A stretch of DNA of 64,000 bases from Vibrio sp. SCSIO 43137 (GTDB taxonomy: Bacteria; Pseudomonadota; Gammaproteobacteria; Enterobacterales; Vibrionaceae), in the NCBI RefSeq assembly GCF_028201475.1, contig NZ_CP116383.1, positions 434,001 through 498,000 of the forward strand, written 5' to 3'. The notes under the pieces were generated by a model. It was not told where the DNA came from, searched no databases, and saw nothing but the letters and a program-made list of their open reading frames with translations. Positions 8,165-18,348 of the stretch are shown piece by piece. Positions within the stretch are counted from its first letter, which is position 1. Each line of letters starts with the position of its first letter. The translations under genes and the position numbers were made by a program.

Positions 8165-8884
8165 ATGAGTGAAGTGACCACAAACGAATATACTGAAGAT
8201 GGCAAACTGGTACGTAAGGTACGCAGCTTTGTGCGTCGTGAAGGACGTTTAACAAAAGGTCAGGAGAATGCTTTAAAAGAGTGTTGGCCGACAATGGGGA
8301 TAGATTACAAGGAAGAGTTGCTTAACTGGCAGGAAGTCTTTGGTAATGATAACCCGGTTGTTCTGGAAATCGGTTTTGGTATGGGGGCTTCTCTGGTCGA
8401 GATGGCAAAGAATGCACCTGAGAAGAACTTTATTGGTATTGAAGTTCACAGTCCCGGTGTTGGTGCCTGTCTGAGTGCCGCTCAGGAAGCGGGTGTCACT
8501 AACCTGAGAGTAATGTGTCATGACGCTGTAGAAGTGTTTGCCAATATGATTCCCGACGGCAGTCTGGCAATCCTACAACTGTTTTTCCCTGATCCGTGGC
8601 ATAAGAAACGTCACCATAAACGACGTATTGTGCAACTGGAATTTGCTGAGATGGTTCGCCAGAAGTTGATTGTTGGCTCAGGTATTTTCCATATGGCAAC
8701 AGACTGGGAAAACTATGCTGAGCATATGATCGAAGTAATGGAAGCCGCTCCGGGCTATAAAAACATTGCTGAAGAAGGTCACTATATCCCTCGTCCTGAA
8801 GAGCGCCCGCTGACAAAGTTTGAAGCCCGTGGTCACAGACTGGGACACGGTGTCTGGGATATTAAGTACCAGCGTGTTTCTTAA
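8165..8884 (+). CDS. trmB: tRNA (guanine-N7-)-methyltransferase
   Basis: A 239-residue SAM-dependent enzyme that makes m7G46 in tRNA. The SAM-binding loop is [13 protein letters not shown], and the catalytic and substrate region is [16 protein letters not shown]. The ATG at 8165 is preferred over an upstream in-frame TTG because AACAGG is 8 nt upstream and the protein then starts [14 protein letters not shown], as in relatives. The intergenic region shared with mutY is about 160 bases and should hold both promoters. Confidence 0.95.
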   Translation: MSEVTTNEYTEDGKLVRKVRSFVRREGRLTKGQENALKECWPTMGIDYKEELLNWQEVFGNDNPVVLEIGFGMGASLVEMAKNAPEKNFIGIEVHSPGVGACLSAAQEAGVTNLRVMCHDAVEVFANMIPDGSLAILQLFFPDPWHKKRHHKRRIVQLEFAEMVRQKLIVGSGIFHMATDWENYAEHMIEVMEAAPGYKNIAEEGHYIPRPEERPLTKFEARGHRLGHGVWDIKYQRVS

Positions 8885-8926
8885 ACAAGCAAACTTTGCT
8901 GAGTATCGGTTGGGTGGGTGCCAATG

Positions 8927-9844
8927 ATGCCAACCCAGTCGATGCTTGAAGATATTTTAAATGAAGTCCGGCCTTTACTCGGGCAGGGTAAGGTTGCGGA
9001 TTATATTCCTGCGCTGGCTAAAGTGCCGGCGGATAAACTGGGTATTGCGGTTTGCCTTGCTAATGGCGAGCTTATAAAGGCGGGAGACGCTGACGAAGCT
9101 TTCTCTATCCAGTCCATTTCAAAAGCCCTCAGCCTGACACTGGCTATGATTCTGTATCAGCCAGAAGAGATTTGGGCCAGAGTCGGAAAAGAGCCTTCCG
9201 GACAAGCATTTAACTCCCTGATCCAGCTGGAGCTGGAGCAAGGAATTCCCCGTAATCCCTTTATTAACGCCGGTGCTATTGTTGTTTCGGATATGCTATT
9301 TAGCCGTCTGTCTGCACCTAAGCAGCGTTTACTGGAATTTGTGCGGCAGTTATCCGGTGAAAGCCATATTGTCTATGACAAGATAGTCGCAGCTTCAGAG
9401 ATGATGCACAGTGACAGAAATGCGGCCATCGCCTACCTGATGCGCTCCTTTGGTAACTTTGATAACGATGTTATTCCGGTTCTTAACACCTATTTTCACG
9501 CCTGTGCACTAAAAATGAGTTGTGTTGAACTGGTTAAAACCTTTAGTTATCTCGCTTGTGGCGGGGTCTCCTGTCAGACAGGAAAAGCGGTTATCTCAGC
9601 ACAACAGAGTAAGCAACTTAATGCCATGCTGGCGACTTGTGGCTTGTATGACGGTGCTGGTGATTTTGCTTATCGTGTCGGAATGCCAGGTAAATCTGGT
9701 GTCGGAGGCGGTATTGTAGCCGTGATCCCGGGTGAAATGACGATTGCAGTCTGGTCTCCTGAGCTGGATAAGTCCGGCAACTCCCTTGCCGGTACCGCAG
9801 CTCTGGAAAAACTGACTACCAAGCTTGGCCGTTCAATTTTCTAG
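8927..9844 (+). CDS. glsB: glutaminase
   Basis: A 305-residue glutaminase of the serine-dependent beta-lactamase-like fold, converting glutamine to glutamate and ammonia. The catalytic S-x-x-K is in [12 protein letters not shown], with [10 protein letters not shown] and [15 protein letters not shown] as further signatures. ATG 8927 gives [17 protein letters not shown], which aligns with other Vibrio glutaminases, and GGTGGG lies 8 nt upstream; ATG 8924 or GTG 8918 cannot be excluded. It follows trmB by about 40 bases, and its stop is 2 bases from the converging hemW stop. Confidence 0.92.
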   Translation: MPTQSMLEDILNEVRPLLGQGKVADYIPALAKVPADKLGIAVCLANGELIKAGDADEAFSIQSISKALSLTLAMILYQPEEIWARVGKEPSGQAFNSLIQLELEQGIPRNPFINAGAIVVSDMLFSRLSAPKQRLLEFVRQLSGESHIVYDKIVAASEMMHSDRNAAIAYLMRSFGNFDNDVIPVLNTYFHACALKMSCVELVKTFSYLACGGVSCQTGKAVISAQQSKQLNAMLATCGLYDGAGDFAYRVGMPGKSGVGGGIVAVIPGEMTIAVWSPELDKSGNSLAGTAALEKLTTKLGRSIF

Positions 9845-9846
9845 TT

Positions 9847-11001
9847 TTAATCAGCAACAAACATCTCCAATAGATCATTCAGAAACAGCTTACCCTTTTC
9901 CGTCACCTGCCAATGTTGTGCTGTTTGCTGTATATAGCCCCGATCGAGTGCTTCCTGTATTACTGGCTGGATAACGGATAAATCCAGACCTGTCTGCTCA
10001 CTAAACTCCTGTTTCGGGCAGGCTTCAATTAAGCGGAAGCGGTTCATAAAGAACTCAAATGGCCTGTCTTCCGGCGCAACTTCTGCTTCACTGTCCAGAT
10101 AGGGTTTAGCGATATTCAAATATCCCCTCGGATGTTTAACTTTACTGGTACGGATAATTCTGCCGTCAGCAAAACTGACTTTTCCGTGGGCTCCGCAACC
10201 AATACCGAGGTAATCTCCAAAGCGCCAGTAGTTCAGGTTATGCTGACACTGAAAACCGGGTTTGCTGTAGCCGGAAATCTCATATTGAACATAACCTGCA
10301 TCCGCCAGCTTCTTTCCGCCAAGCTCAAAAATATCCCACAGTTGATCATCATCAGGCAACTGAGGTGGCTTTGAGTAGAACAGGGTATTTGGCTCAATAG
10401 TGAGCTGATACCAAGACAAATGAGGCGGTGCTAATTCAATGGCTTTGTCCAGATCAGCCAACGCCTGCTCTACACTCTGATCCGGCAAGCCGTGCATAAG
10501 ATCCAGATTAAAGCTTTTTAAGCCGATAGAGTGGGCCAGTTTTGCTGCGTTAACCGCCTCTGTTTCTCCGTGAATTCTGCCAAGCCGGCTAAGTTTTTCC
10601 TGCTCAAAGCTTTGTACTCCGACAGAAATACGGGTAACGCCTTCCTGCCGGTAGTGCTCAAAACGTTCTGCCTCTATGGTACCCGGGTTGGCTTCCATGG
10701 TGATCTCAATATCATGCTGAAAGTTCAGACGCTTGTTTATCTCTCTGATTAAGCGGCCAATCTGCTCAGGTGATATCAGGCTGGGGGTTCCTCCGCCGAT
10801 AAAAATAGAGTGTAACGGCCGCATGTCTTTTTTTAGCTGATAGCGCTGAAGATCCTGATCTAAGTCTTCAATCAGCGCATCAATATAGATCTGCTGCGGA
10901 ATCTCTGCCTTCAGGGCGTGAGAGTTAAAGTCGCAGTATGGACACTTCTGCACACACCACGGGATATGCACATACAGACTCAGGGGAGGAGGCGTGATCA
11001 T
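9847..11001 (-). CDS. hemW: radical-SAM heme chaperone HemW
   Basis: A 384-residue radical-SAM protein. The cluster ligands Cys16, Cys20 and Cys23 are in PWCVQKCPYCDF. It has GGGTPSLI, YQLTIEPNT and GIGCGAHGKV, as in HemW, which binds heme and passes it to respiratory enzymes. It was long annotated as an oxygen-independent coproporphyrinogen oxidase, but it is shorter than true HemN and lacks its extra N-terminal region. It is last in yggS-proC-yggT-yggU-rdgB-hemW and starts 3 bases after rdgB. Confidence 0.94.
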   Translation of the reverse strand: MITPPPLSLYVHIPWCVQKCPYCDFNSHALKAEIPQQIYIDALIEDLDQDLQRYQLKKDMRPLHSIFIGGGTPSLISPEQIGRLIREINKRLNFQHDIEITMEANPGTIEAERFEHYRQEGVTRISVGVQSFEQEKLSRLGRIHGETEAVNAAKLAHSIGLKSFNLDLMHGLPDQSVEQALADLDKAIELAPPHLSWYQLTIEPNTLFYSKPPQLPDDDQLWDIFELGGKKLADAGYVQYEISGYSKPGFQCQHNLNYWRFGDYLGIGCGAHGKVSFADGRIIRTSKVKHPRGYLNIAKPYLDSEAEVAPEDRPFEFFMNRFRLIEACPKQEFSEQTGLDLSVIQPVIQEALDRGYIQQTAQHWQVTEKGKLFLNDLLEMFVAD

Positions 11002-11004
11002 TCT

Positions 11005-11601
11005 TTACTGCTCTTCAGCTAAGGTGGTGAAAAGCTGTTTAAGGGCCTTGCCGCGGTGAGAAAGTTGTTTTTTCTCTGTCGGTTCAAGCTCTGCACTGGC
11101 ACACGATTTTTCCGGAACCCAGAAGACAGGATCATAGCCGAAGCCATTTTCACCATGTTCCTCAGTCAGAATACGTCCCTCCCACTTTCCGTGACAAACA
11201 ACAGGGGTTGGATCGTTTTCATGTTTCATCAGAACCAATACGCAGTGGAAGCGTGCTGTTCGTTGCTCTTCAGGCACGCCTTCAAGCTCTGTCAGCAGCT
11301 TTTGAATGTTTTTCTTATCCGTTGCACCTTCACCGGAGAAACGTGCTGAATAGATGCCGGGAGCGCCTTTCAGATAATCGACTTCCAAGCCAGAGTCATC
11401 GGCAATAGCTGGTAAGCCGGTTGCTTTGGCGGCATGGCGTGCTTTGATAATGGCATTTTCAATAAAAGTAGTTCCTGTTTCTGCCACATCGGAAACATTG
11501 AACTCACTTTGCGCCCTGACATCAAAGCCAAAGTCTGACAGCAGACTGGCCATCTCTTTCACTTTGCCTTGGTTACCTGTGGCTAATACGATCTTTTTCA
11601 T
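11005..11601 (-). CDS. rdgB: XTP/dITP pyrophosphatase
   Basis: A 198-residue Ham1/RdgB enzyme that hydrolyses dITP, XTP and dXTP to monophosphates and so keeps deaminated purines out of DNA and RNA. It starts with [16 protein letters not shown] and contains [21 protein letters not shown] and [12 protein letters not shown], all family signatures. It is fourth-to-last in the conserved operon; a terminator-like hairpin separates it from yggU and could modulate its expression. Confidence 0.96.
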   Translation of the reverse strand: MKKIVLATGNQGKVKEMASLLSDFGFDVRAQSEFNVSDVAETGTTFIENAIIKARHAAKATGLPAIADDSGLEVDYLKGAPGIYSARFSGEGATDKKNIQKLLTELEGVPEEQRTARFHCVLVLMKHENDPTPVVCHGKWEGRILTEEHGENGFGYDPVFWVPEKSCASAELEPTEKKQLSHRGKALKQLFTTLAEEQ

Positions 11602-11624
11602 AGTATCTGTTCTGTTAAGTTAAA

Positions 11625-11648
11625 TAAAAAGCTCTCAGATGAGAGCTT
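11625..11648 (-). terminator. terminator overlapping the end of yggU
   Basis: AAGCTCTC-ATCT-GAGAGCTT on the minus strand, then TTTATTT. The yggU stop codon is inside the stem, so ribosomes finishing yggU would cover it. Confidence 0.65.
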
Positions 11649-11922
11649 GAATAGTGTCTGGTATTTGTACCGGAGCATGCACTTTTACCTGTTTATGTCT
11701 GCCCAGTTCACCTTTCTCTATTTCAATATTTCCTTTTGCAACCTTAAACTGTTTGGAAAGGAACTTGATTAAGTGAGCATTGGCTTTTCCGTCAACAGGA
11801 GGGGCAGTTATCGCCACCTTTAGCTCTTCGCCGTGCAAGCCGACAATTTTATCCCGGCTTGCTTTAGGCTGAATATAGAGCCTGAGAGTCAGTGCGTCAT
11901 TCTCCAGCCGGGCTGCTGTCAT
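11635..11922 (-). CDS. yggU: DUF167/UPF0235 protein YggU
   Basis: A 95-residue protein of the YggU family, whose function is unknown although a small alpha/beta structure is known for the E. coli protein. [16 protein letters not shown] and [17 protein letters not shown] are the family core. The ATG overlaps the yggT stop by one base (TAATG), indicating translational coupling. An upstream in-frame GTG would give a longer overlap and lacks support. Confidence 0.92.
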   Translation of the reverse strand: MTAARLENDALTLRLYIQPKASRDKIVGLHGEELKVAITAPPVDGKANAHLIKFLSKQFKVAKGNIEIEKGELGRHKQVKVHAPVQIPDTIQALI

Positions 11923-12479
11923 TATAGCTGGAACCACACAGGACCGACAAAGTCACCCATCAGGAAGTTGGCAAACTGAAGCACGATAAACAGCACCAGC
12001 ACACTAAGGTCGAAACCACCCATAGGAGGAAGTAGTCTTCTGATTGGTGCAAGCATAGGTTCAGTAAGCTGTACGAACACATATTCGATCGGGCTTCTGC
12101 CCTGACTTACCCAGCTAAGAATAGCTCTGAGTAACAGCACCCAGAACAGCAGGCCGCCGGCAGCTTTCACCAGTGAGAGCAGCCCAAGAAGCAGGAAGGT
12201 CGGGTCAAGAACCGCATTGCCACTTGATGCGATCATAATAATGGCAACAAACTTAACCACACAGAGTACATAAGCGAACAACAGGGTTGCCAGATCTATG
12301 CTGCCCAGCGAAGGGATAACCCGGCGCAGTGGAGCAACTACAGGTTGGGTTGCTTTCACTATAAATTGCGAGAAAGGGTTATAGAAATCGGCTCTTGCTG
12401 CCTGTAACCAGATTCTCAATAGCACCACCATAATATAGAGATCAAATAGGGTGGAGATCAGAAAGTTCATTGCGTTCAT
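11922..12479 (-). CDS. yggT: YggT-family integral membrane protein
   Basis: A 185-residue protein with two tandem YggT repeats. Each repeat has a hydrophobic segment, an LLRIW or LLRAIL motif followed by a loop, and [15 protein letters not shown] or [15 protein letters not shown]. About four membrane helices are expected. The family has been linked to osmotic shock tolerance and is often next to proC, as here. The start could be the first Met or the fourth residue. Confidence 0.92.
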   Translation of the reverse strand: MNAMNFLISTLFDLYIMVVLLRIWLQAARADFYNPFSQFIVKATQPVVAPLRRVIPSLGSIDLATLLFAYVLCVVKFVAIIMIASSGNAVLDPTFLLLGLLSLVKAAGGLLFWVLLLRAILSWVSQGRSPIEYVFVQLTEPMLAPIRRLLPPMGGFDLSVLVLFIVLQFANFLMGDFVGPVWFQL

Positions 12480-12515
12480 TTTAGACCTTAGGCTCTGTAT
12501 TTTTTATTAGTTTGA

Positions 12516-13334
12516 TTAGAAGAGTTTTTCCATCTCTTCGGCTCTTGATACTGCCGCCTGCATAGCTTTCGCGACAATATCTGTTAATTGGTGTTCATTA
12601 AAAGTACTTAATGCTTCGGCTGTGGTGCCGCCTTTTGAGGTTACCTGTTCGCGCAGCGTTGACAGTTCAAGTTGCGGGTTTGCCACGACCATTTCCGCTG
12701 CTCCAAGGGCAGACTGCTGAACCAGAAGACGTGCCGTATCAGGATCAAAGCCCTGAGCAACCGCCTCTTTCTGCATCGCCTCCATAAACAGGAAGAAATA
12801 GGCAGGGGCGCTACCGGCTGCGGCAATAACATTGTTGATTTCAGACTCTTGCTCTACCCAGCATGTCTCTCCAACGGCCTGCATCAGTTGACCGGCAAAC
12901 TCTTTATCTGCCTCACTGACTGATTCCGAAGCGAATAAACCGCTCATACCTTTGCTGATTAGGGCTGGCGTGTTAGGCATGACCCGCACAAGGTTAAGCT
13001 GGCAATCCAGTAGTTCATTCAGACGCTGACAGGAGATGCCTGCTGCGATGGAAATAACCAGTTTGTCAGAAAAATCAATGTCAGTCAGGGCGCCGCATAC
13101 CAGCTCCATAATCTGTGGCTTTACCGCCAGAACAATAACGTCGGCGTTTTCAGCGGCAAGATGGTTATCTTTCTCTGTATGGATATCGTACAGAGAAGTC
13201 AGTAGCTCCCGCTGCTCTCTGTTTGGATCGGTAGATGTGATACTTCTTGAGTCGTATCCGCTCTTAGTCAGGCCTGAGATGATTGAGCGACTCATATTTC
13301 CTGATCCGATAAAGGTGATTTTTCTGTTTTCCAT
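12516..13334 (-). CDS. proC: pyrroline-5-carboxylate reductase
   Basis: A 272-residue NAD(P)H-dependent enzyme that makes L-proline from pyrroline-5-carboxylate, the last step of proline synthesis. The Rossmann motif is FIGSGNMSRSI; VMPNTPALISKGMSGL and the substrate-loop region LREQVTSKGGTTAEAL are typical. Second gene of the yggS operon. Confidence 0.96.
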   Translation of the reverse strand: MENRKITFIGSGNMSRSIISGLTKSGYDSRSITSTDPNREQRELLTSLYDIHTEKDNHLAAENADVIVLAVKPQIMELVCGALTDIDFSDKLVISIAAGISCQRLNELLDCQLNLVRVMPNTPALISKGMSGLFASESVSEADKEFAGQLMQAVGETCWVEQESEINNVIAAAGSAPAYFFLFMEAMQKEAVAQGFDPDTARLLVQQSALGAAEMVVANPQLELSTLREQVTSKGGTTAEALSTFNEHQLTDIVAKAMQAAVSRAEEMEKLF

Positions 13335-13357
13335 TGTCTGACCTTTCCTTATGTTTA

Positions 13358-14068
13358 TTATGCTTTTTTAGAGTAGTCTCTGGCGCCAAAGATCGCCGTT
13401 CCGATGCGAACCATTGTGCTGCCTGCTTCTACAGCGGCTTCCATATCCCCGCTCATTCCCATTGAGAGGGTATCCAGCCCCGGGTGCTTCTCTGCTAATT
13501 TGTTTTTAAGGTGTGCCAGCTGGTTGAATGCGGCCAATTGACTTTCATGATCGCTGACATTAGCAGGAATTGACATCAACCCTCTTAACGTAAGGTTTGG
13601 CAGGGAAGAAATCAACTCAGCCAGCTGAAAAATCTCATCATCGTTAATGCCGGACTTAGAGGCTTCGCCACTGGTGTTTACTTGTATCAGTACCTGAATC
13701 GGTGGCAAGTGTTGCGGGCGCTGATCATTTAATCGCTGTGCGATTTTAGCCCTGTCAACGGTGTGAACCCAGTTAAAGTGCTCTGCTACCGGACGTGTTT
13801 TATTGGACTGTATCGGGCCGATAAAGTGCCACTCGATGTTTTCAGATTCATGCTGCTGAGAAAAATAGCTAACCTTATCAACGCCTTCCTGCACATAGTT
13901 TTCACCGAAAGCTAACTGACCAGCGGAAATGGCTTGTTCAATTGCCTGAATAGGTTTGGTTTTACTGACAGCCAGAAGCTGTACTGAGTTTGTTGTCCGG
14001 CCGCATTTTTGCTCCGCATTTCGGATAAGGCGGGTGACCTGTTCAATATTTTGTTGAATACTATGCAT
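13358..14068 (-). CDS. yggS: pyridoxal-phosphate homeostasis protein YggS
   Basis: A 236-residue PLP-binding TIM-barrel protein of the YggS/PROSC family. It has no known catalytic activity but buffers free PLP and affects amino-acid pools. The PLP lysine is in LLAVSKTKP, and FGENYVQE, WHFIGPIQSNKTR and LSMGMSGDMEAAVEAGSTMVRIG are hallmarks. It is the first gene of the minus-strand operon and divergent from pilT, with only 24 bases between the start codons. Confidence 0.95.
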   Translation of the reverse strand: MHSIQQNIEQVTRLIRNAEQKCGRTTNSVQLLAVSKTKPIQAIEQAISAGQLAFGENYVQEGVDKVSYFSQQHESENIEWHFIGPIQSNKTRPVAEHFNWVHTVDRAKIAQRLNDQRPQHLPPIQVLIQVNTSGEASKSGINDDEIFQLAELISSLPNLTLRGLMSIPANVSDHESQLAAFNQLAHLKNKLAEKHPGLDTLSMGMSGDMEAAVEAGSTMVRIGTAIFGARDYSKKA

Positions 14069-14092
14069 AATCGACTTTTTTGAGGAATATTT

Positions 14093-15133
14093 ATGGATAT
14101 CTCAGAGTTACTGGAATTTAGTGTAAAGCATAACGCATCAGATTTGCATCTTTCTGCAGGTGTTCCTCCTATGATACGTATTGACGGCGATGTTAGAAAG
14201 CTTGGTGTACCCGCTTTAGAGCATTCAGATGTGCATCGTATGGTTTTTGATATTATGACCGACGCGCAAAAGAGTGAGTTCGAAGGTAACCTAGAAGTGG
14301 ACTTTTCTTTTGAACTTCCCCAGATTGGCCGTTTTCGTGTTAATGCATTTAATCAGAGCCGGGGCTGCTCAGCTGTTTTCAGAACCATTCCAACTGATAT
14401 TCCGACTCTTCAGGAGCTTGAGTCTCCCGCCATATTTAATGACATTGCTGAGATGGAGAAAGGGCTGGTTCTGGTAACGGGGCCGACAGGTTCAGGTAAG
14501 TCGACCACTCTTGCTGCTATGGTTGATCACGTTAACCAGAACTTTAATAAGCATATCCTGACTATCGAAGATCCCATTGAGTTTCTGCACAGCAATAAAA
14601 AATGCCTGATAAACCAGAGGGAAGTGCATAAGGATACTCATAGCTTTAAGGCGGCGCTTCGTTCTGCCCTGCGTGAAGACCCGGATGTGATTCTGGTGGG
14701 AGAGTTAAGGGATCAGGAGACCATTAGTCTTGCCTTGACTGCCGCTGAGACTGGTCATCTAGTATTTGGTACCTTGCATACCAGTTCAGCCGCTAAAACC
14801 ATAGACAGAATCATCGATGTATTTCCCGGTAATGATAAAGCCATGGTACGTTCCATGTTGTCCGAGTCATTGCGGGCGGTGATTGCTCAGCGTCTGCTTA
14901 AACGGGTTGGCGGCGGCCGTGTCGCCTGCCATGAGATTATGATGGCAACCCCTGCGATCAGAAACCTTATCCGGGAAGATAAGGTGGCGCAGATGTACTC
15001 AATCATTCAGACCGGCGCTGCATCAGGCATGGTGACAATGGAGCAGAGTGCGAAAAAACTGATTGCTCAGGGCGTGGTTGATTCAGAAGAAGTCAGTAAA
15101 AAAATTGAGCTGGAATCCAGTTCGCTGTTTTAG
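14093..15133 (+). CDS. pilT: type IV pilus retraction ATPase PilT
   Basis: A 346-residue hexameric ATPase at the inner membrane that powers pilus retraction for twitching and DNA uptake. The PAS-like N-terminal domain is followed by Walker A GPTGSGKST (residues 130-138), the Asp box, Walker B DPDVILVGELRD, the His box TGHLVFGTLHT, and the AIRNLIRE retraction motif close to the C terminus (TPAIRNLIRED). All motifs are intact. It is followed directly by pilU, with which it is surely co-transcribed. Confidence 0.96.
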   Translation: MDISELLEFSVKHNASDLHLSAGVPPMIRIDGDVRKLGVPALEHSDVHRMVFDIMTDAQKSEFEGNLEVDFSFELPQIGRFRVNAFNQSRGCSAVFRTIPTDIPTLQELESPAIFNDIAEMEKGLVLVTGPTGSGKSTTLAAMVDHVNQNFNKHILTIEDPIEFLHSNKKCLINQREVHKDTHSFKAALRSALREDPDVILVGELRDQETISLALTAAETGHLVFGTLHTSSAAKTIDRIIDVFPGNDKAMVRSMLSESLRAVIAQRLLKRVGGGRVACHEIMMATPAIRNLIREDKVAQMYSIIQTGAASGMVTMEQSAKKLIAQGVVDSEEVSKKIELESSSLF

Positions 15134-15144
15134 GAATGTTACAG

Positions 15145-16269
15145 ATGACAGAAATGACCAGTCTGCTGGAGGCAATGTTGCAACAGAAGGCATCGGATAT
15201 GTACCTGACGGTCGATGCTCCCTGTCAGCTAAGGGTTAACGGGCAGCTTCAGCCTGTGGGAGAAACGCTGGACAAGAATACGGTTGCTTCTCTGCTGGAC
15301 ACTATTATGGACAGCGAGCAACAACAGCTTTACCGGGAGAGTAAAGAAGCTAATTTTGCTATTGTTCAGCCGGGAGACGGGCAGAACAGTGCCCGCTACC
15401 GGGTTAGTGCCTTTTTTCAGCGTGAGCAGCCGGGTGCCGTTATCCGCCGTATTGAAACGCAGATTCCGACTTTCTCTGAGCTTGCTTTGCCAGATGTACT
15501 GAAACAGCTGGCCACAGAAAAGCGCGGTCTGGTGCTGGTGGTTGGTGCTACGGGGTCGGGTAAATCGACCTCTATGGCCGCAATGACAGGCTACCGGAAT
15601 AGCCATAAATCAGGCCATATTCTTACCGTAGAAGATCCTATTGAGTTTGTTCATCAGCACGACAAATGCATAGTGACTCAGCGGGAAGTCGGGTTGGATA
15701 CAGAGAGTTATGAAGTCGCATTAAAGAACTCTCTCAGACAGGCACCGGATATGATTCTTATCGGTGAGATCCGCAGCAGGGAAACCATGGAGTACGCCAT
15801 GACTTTCGCTGAGACCGGCCACCTCTGTATGGCGACGCTTCATGCGAACAATGCTAATCAGGCGCTGGAGCGGATTCTGCACCTGATGCCTAAAGATAAA
15901 AGAGAAGCTTTTCTGTTTGATTTAGCCAGCAACCTTAAAGGGATTGTGGCTCAGCAACTTGTAGTTGATAAAAACGGACAGCAGCGTCATGGTGTTTTTG
16001 AAATTCTGCTAAATACACCAAGGGTTTCTGACCTTATCCGTCGCGGTGAGTTAAACGAGCTTAAAGCAACTATGGCAAAATCGGCCGGGGCAGGGATGAT
16101 CACTTTTGATCAGTCGCTGTTTGAGTTGGTACAACAAGGCAAGATAAGCGAAGCCGAAGCGCTGCACAGTGCGGATTCAGCCAATGATCTTAAGTTGATG
16201 ATCAAAAGTAACGGAAGTACGTTTTCTTCATCAGGTTCTCTTGATGATGTCACCATTGATATGGGCTAA
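15145..16269 (+). CDS. pilU: PilT-dependent retraction ATPase PilU
   Basis: A 374-residue paralogue of PilT that aids forceful pilus retraction. Walker A is GATGSGKST and Walker B is APDMILIGEIRS. The C-terminal tail after the ATPase domain (SNGSTFSSSGSLDDVTID) is low in hydrophobic residues and typical of PilU rather than PilT. I prefer the ATG at 15145, 9 nt after AGGA; an ATG 9 bases earlier touches the AGGA itself. Convergent with ruvX. Confidence 0.93.
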   Translation: MTEMTSLLEAMLQQKASDMYLTVDAPCQLRVNGQLQPVGETLDKNTVASLLDTIMDSEQQQLYRESKEANFAIVQPGDGQNSARYRVSAFFQREQPGAVIRRIETQIPTFSELALPDVLKQLATEKRGLVLVVGATGSGKSTSMAAMTGYRNSHKSGHILTVEDPIEFVHQHDKCIVTQREVGLDTESYEVALKNSLRQAPDMILIGEIRSRETMEYAMTFAETGHLCMATLHANNANQALERILHLMPKDKREAFLFDLASNLKGIVAQQLVVDKNGQQRHGVFEILLNTPRVSDLIRRGELNELKATMAKSAGAGMITFDQSLFELVQQGKISEAEALHSADSANDLKLMIKSNGSTFSSSGSLDDVTIDMG

Positions 16270-16271
16270 CG

Positions 16272-16301
16272 GAAAAATTAAAGGGGAGAGTTACTCTCCC
16301 C
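16272..16301 (-). terminator. terminator overlapping the ruvX stop codon
   Basis: GGGGAGAG-TAA-CTCTCCCC on the minus strand: the three-base loop is the ruvX stop codon itself. CTTTAATTTTTCC follows. The stem is perfect (8 bp). Confidence 0.7.
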
Positions 16302-16716
16302 ATTGACGTTCAAACCAGCTCTCTAAAATAACCACCGCCGACTGACAGTCCACATTTCCTTTACTCAGTGCTTTATAACCGCCCATCTCAAATAGCTCTG
16401 AGCGGGCTTCTGTTGTGGATAGCCTTTCATCATGCAGCTCAACCTGAAGGCCAAACCGGCCATGAAGGCGGTTAGCGAACTTCTTAGCTCTCGGTGTAAT
16501 GGTTTCCAGAGCATTACCGTGTAGATCGGCCGGTAAGCCGACAACCAGTAACTCTGGTTGCCACTCTTTAATCTGCTTTTCGATATCGTCCCAGTTGGGA
16601 ATGCCATCATTAGCTTTAAAAGCTTTTAGTGGCGATGCCGTTCCCGTTACTTCCTGACCTATAGCACTGCCGATACTTTTTGTACCGTAATCGAAAGCCA
16701 TTATCGTTCTGGACAT
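16291..16716 (-). CDS. ruvX: RuvX/YqgF RNase H-fold nuclease
   Basis: A 141-residue protein of the YqgF family, annotated as a putative Holliday-junction resolvase and also implicated in pre-16S rRNA 5' end processing. [16 protein letters not shown] carries the first acidic residue of the RNase H-like site, and [10 protein letters not shown] and [10 protein letters not shown] are conserved. Last gene of rsmE-gshB-yqgE-ruvX. Confidence 0.93.
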   Translation of the reverse strand: MSRTIMAFDYGTKSIGSAIGQEVTGTASPLKAFKANDGIPNWDDIEKQIKEWQPELLVVGLPADLHGNALETITPRAKKFANRLHGRFGLQVELHDERLSTTEARSELFEMGGYKALSKGNVDCQSAVVILESWFERQWGE

Positions 16717-16766
16717 GGAGCTCCTGTCTAAAATAGTGTTTTGTGATTTTAATTGCTGGCCTGTGC

Positions 16767-17330
16767 CTAGCCGTGACCGGCATCCACCGAAAGCTGACCC
16801 GGATCTATACCCAGCATTTTTACTGCTTTCTGCCAGCGATCCTGTACCGGAGTATCAAAGATAACTTCCGGATCTGCTTCGACGGTTAACCATGAGTTTT
16901 CTGCCAGCTCTTTCTCCAGTTGTCCTGCTGTCCAGCCGGAGTAACCTAAAGCGACAACATAGCTCCTCGGTTCCGCTTCCGTTCCCAGTACACTGAGAAT
17001 ATCTTTAGAAGTGGTGACACTGATTTGATCCGTCATCTGAATACTGGACTGATAACTGTCTTTGGGTTCATGAAGAATAAAACCGCGATCTTCTGATACC
17101 GGACCGCCATTCAGTACCGGCATCTCGAGGCTATCTTTATGTATCTGAGGGTGAACAGAGTCGACATCGACTCTCTCCAGCATGCCTCCAACGGTTATAT
17201 CAATTGGAGCGTTGACAATCAGCCCCATAGCACCTTCTTCGTTGTGCTCACAGATATAAATCACTGAGCGATGAAAAAAGGGATCTTTCATACCGGGCAT
17301 AGCTACCAGAAAATGATTGGATAAATTCAT
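16767..17330 (-). CDS. yqgE: UPF0301 protein YqgE
   Basis: A 187-residue protein of the UPF0301 (DUF179) family. [31 protein letters not shown] and [13 protein letters not shown] are its hallmarks. The function is unknown; its constant position between gshB and ruvX suggests a common housekeeping role. A run of about 50 bases separates it from ruvX. Confidence 0.94.
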   Translation of the reverse strand: MNLSNHFLVAMPGMKDPFFHRSVIYICEHNEEGAMGLIVNAPIDITVGGMLERVDVDSVHPQIHKDSLEMPVLNGGPVSEDRGFILHEPKDSYQSSIQMTDQISVTTSKDILSVLGTEAEPRSYVVALGYSGWTAGQLEKELAENSWLTVEADPEVIFDTPVQDRWQKAVKMLGIDPGQLSVDAGHG

Positions 17331-17388
17331 GTTAGCTCCTCTACTCAGCCATTTTGCTGAGGGGCGAAGGCAGCAAGGCTGCCTGTTA

Positions 17389-18336
17389 TTATTTTTCTAA
17401 ACGACGTTCAATGGCATCCATCAGCTTACCGGTAACGGATACGTCAAAAGCTGCTTCGATTTCACGAATGCAGGTCGGGCTGGTGACATTAATCTCAGTT
17501 AACTTATCGCCGATAACATCCAGTCCGACGAAAATCAGCCCTTTTTCTTTAAGTGTAGGCGCTACAGCCTCAGCTATCTGAATATCTGTTGCACTTAATG
17601 GCCTTGGTTCACCGGTACCGCCTGCTGCCAGATTGCCACGGGTTTCTCCTTTGGCCGGAATCCGGGCAAGGCAGTAAGGCATAGGTTCACCGTCTACTAC
17701 TAAAATACGCTTATCGCCGTTGCTGATATCAGGCACGAAGGTTTGAGCCATAGCGTAGTTCTGGCCATGGTTGGTTAGCGTTTCAATAATAACAGACAGG
17801 TTAGGATCGCCCTGTTTTACCCTGAAAATAGATGCTCCGCCCATTCCGTCAAGGGGCTTCAGGATCACATCACCATGCTCTTGCTGAAATGCTTTAATTT
17901 TTTCAGCTTTTCTGGTCACAATGGTTGTTGGTGTCAGTTCAGGGAACCACGCGGTAAATAGCTTCTCGTTACAGTCTCTCAGGCTTTGAGGTTTGTTTAC
18001 GATTAGTGTGCCTTTCTCTTCTGCTCTTTCCAGAATATAAGTGGCGTAGATGTACTCTGTATCAAACGGAGGATCTTTTCTCATCAGCACCACATCCAGA
18101 TCCGACAGGGCAATAGTTTGCTCGGACTGGAACTGATACCAGTCGGCAGGATCTTCTTTCAGGGTCACGACTTTGGTATCGGCAATGGCTTCACCCTGAT
18201 CCAGATGCAGATCGCTCATCTCCATATAGTGGATTTCATAGCCACGCTTTTGTGCTTCAAGCATCATGGCAAAGCTAGAGTCTTTTTTGATATTAATGGA
18301 TGAAATAGGATCCATTACAATGCCCAGTTTGATCAT
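17389..18336 (-). CDS. gshB: glutathione synthetase
   Basis: A 315-residue ATP-grasp ligase that adds glycine to gamma-glutamylcysteine, the second step of glutathione synthesis. It starts with [41 protein letters not shown] (ATP loop) and [12 protein letters not shown] (metal and ATP site) are the expected motifs in order. It starts 12 bases after rsmE. Confidence 0.97.
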   Translation of the reverse strand: MIKLGIVMDPISSINIKKDSSFAMMLEAQKRGYEIHYMEMSDLHLDQGEAIADTKVVTLKEDPADWYQFQSEQTIALSDLDVVLMRKDPPFDTEYIYATYILERAEEKGTLIVNKPQSLRDCNEKLFTAWFPELTPTTIVTRKAEKIKAFQQEHGDVILKPLDGMGGASIFRVKQGDPNLSVIIETLTNHGQNYAMAQTFVPDISNGDKRILVVDGEPMPYCLARIPAKGETRGNLAAGGTGEPRPLSATDIQIAEAVAPTLKEKGLIFVGLDVIGDKLTEINVTSPTCIREIEAAFDVSVTGKLMDAIERRLEK

Positions 18337-18348
18337 TCTTTTCTCCTG

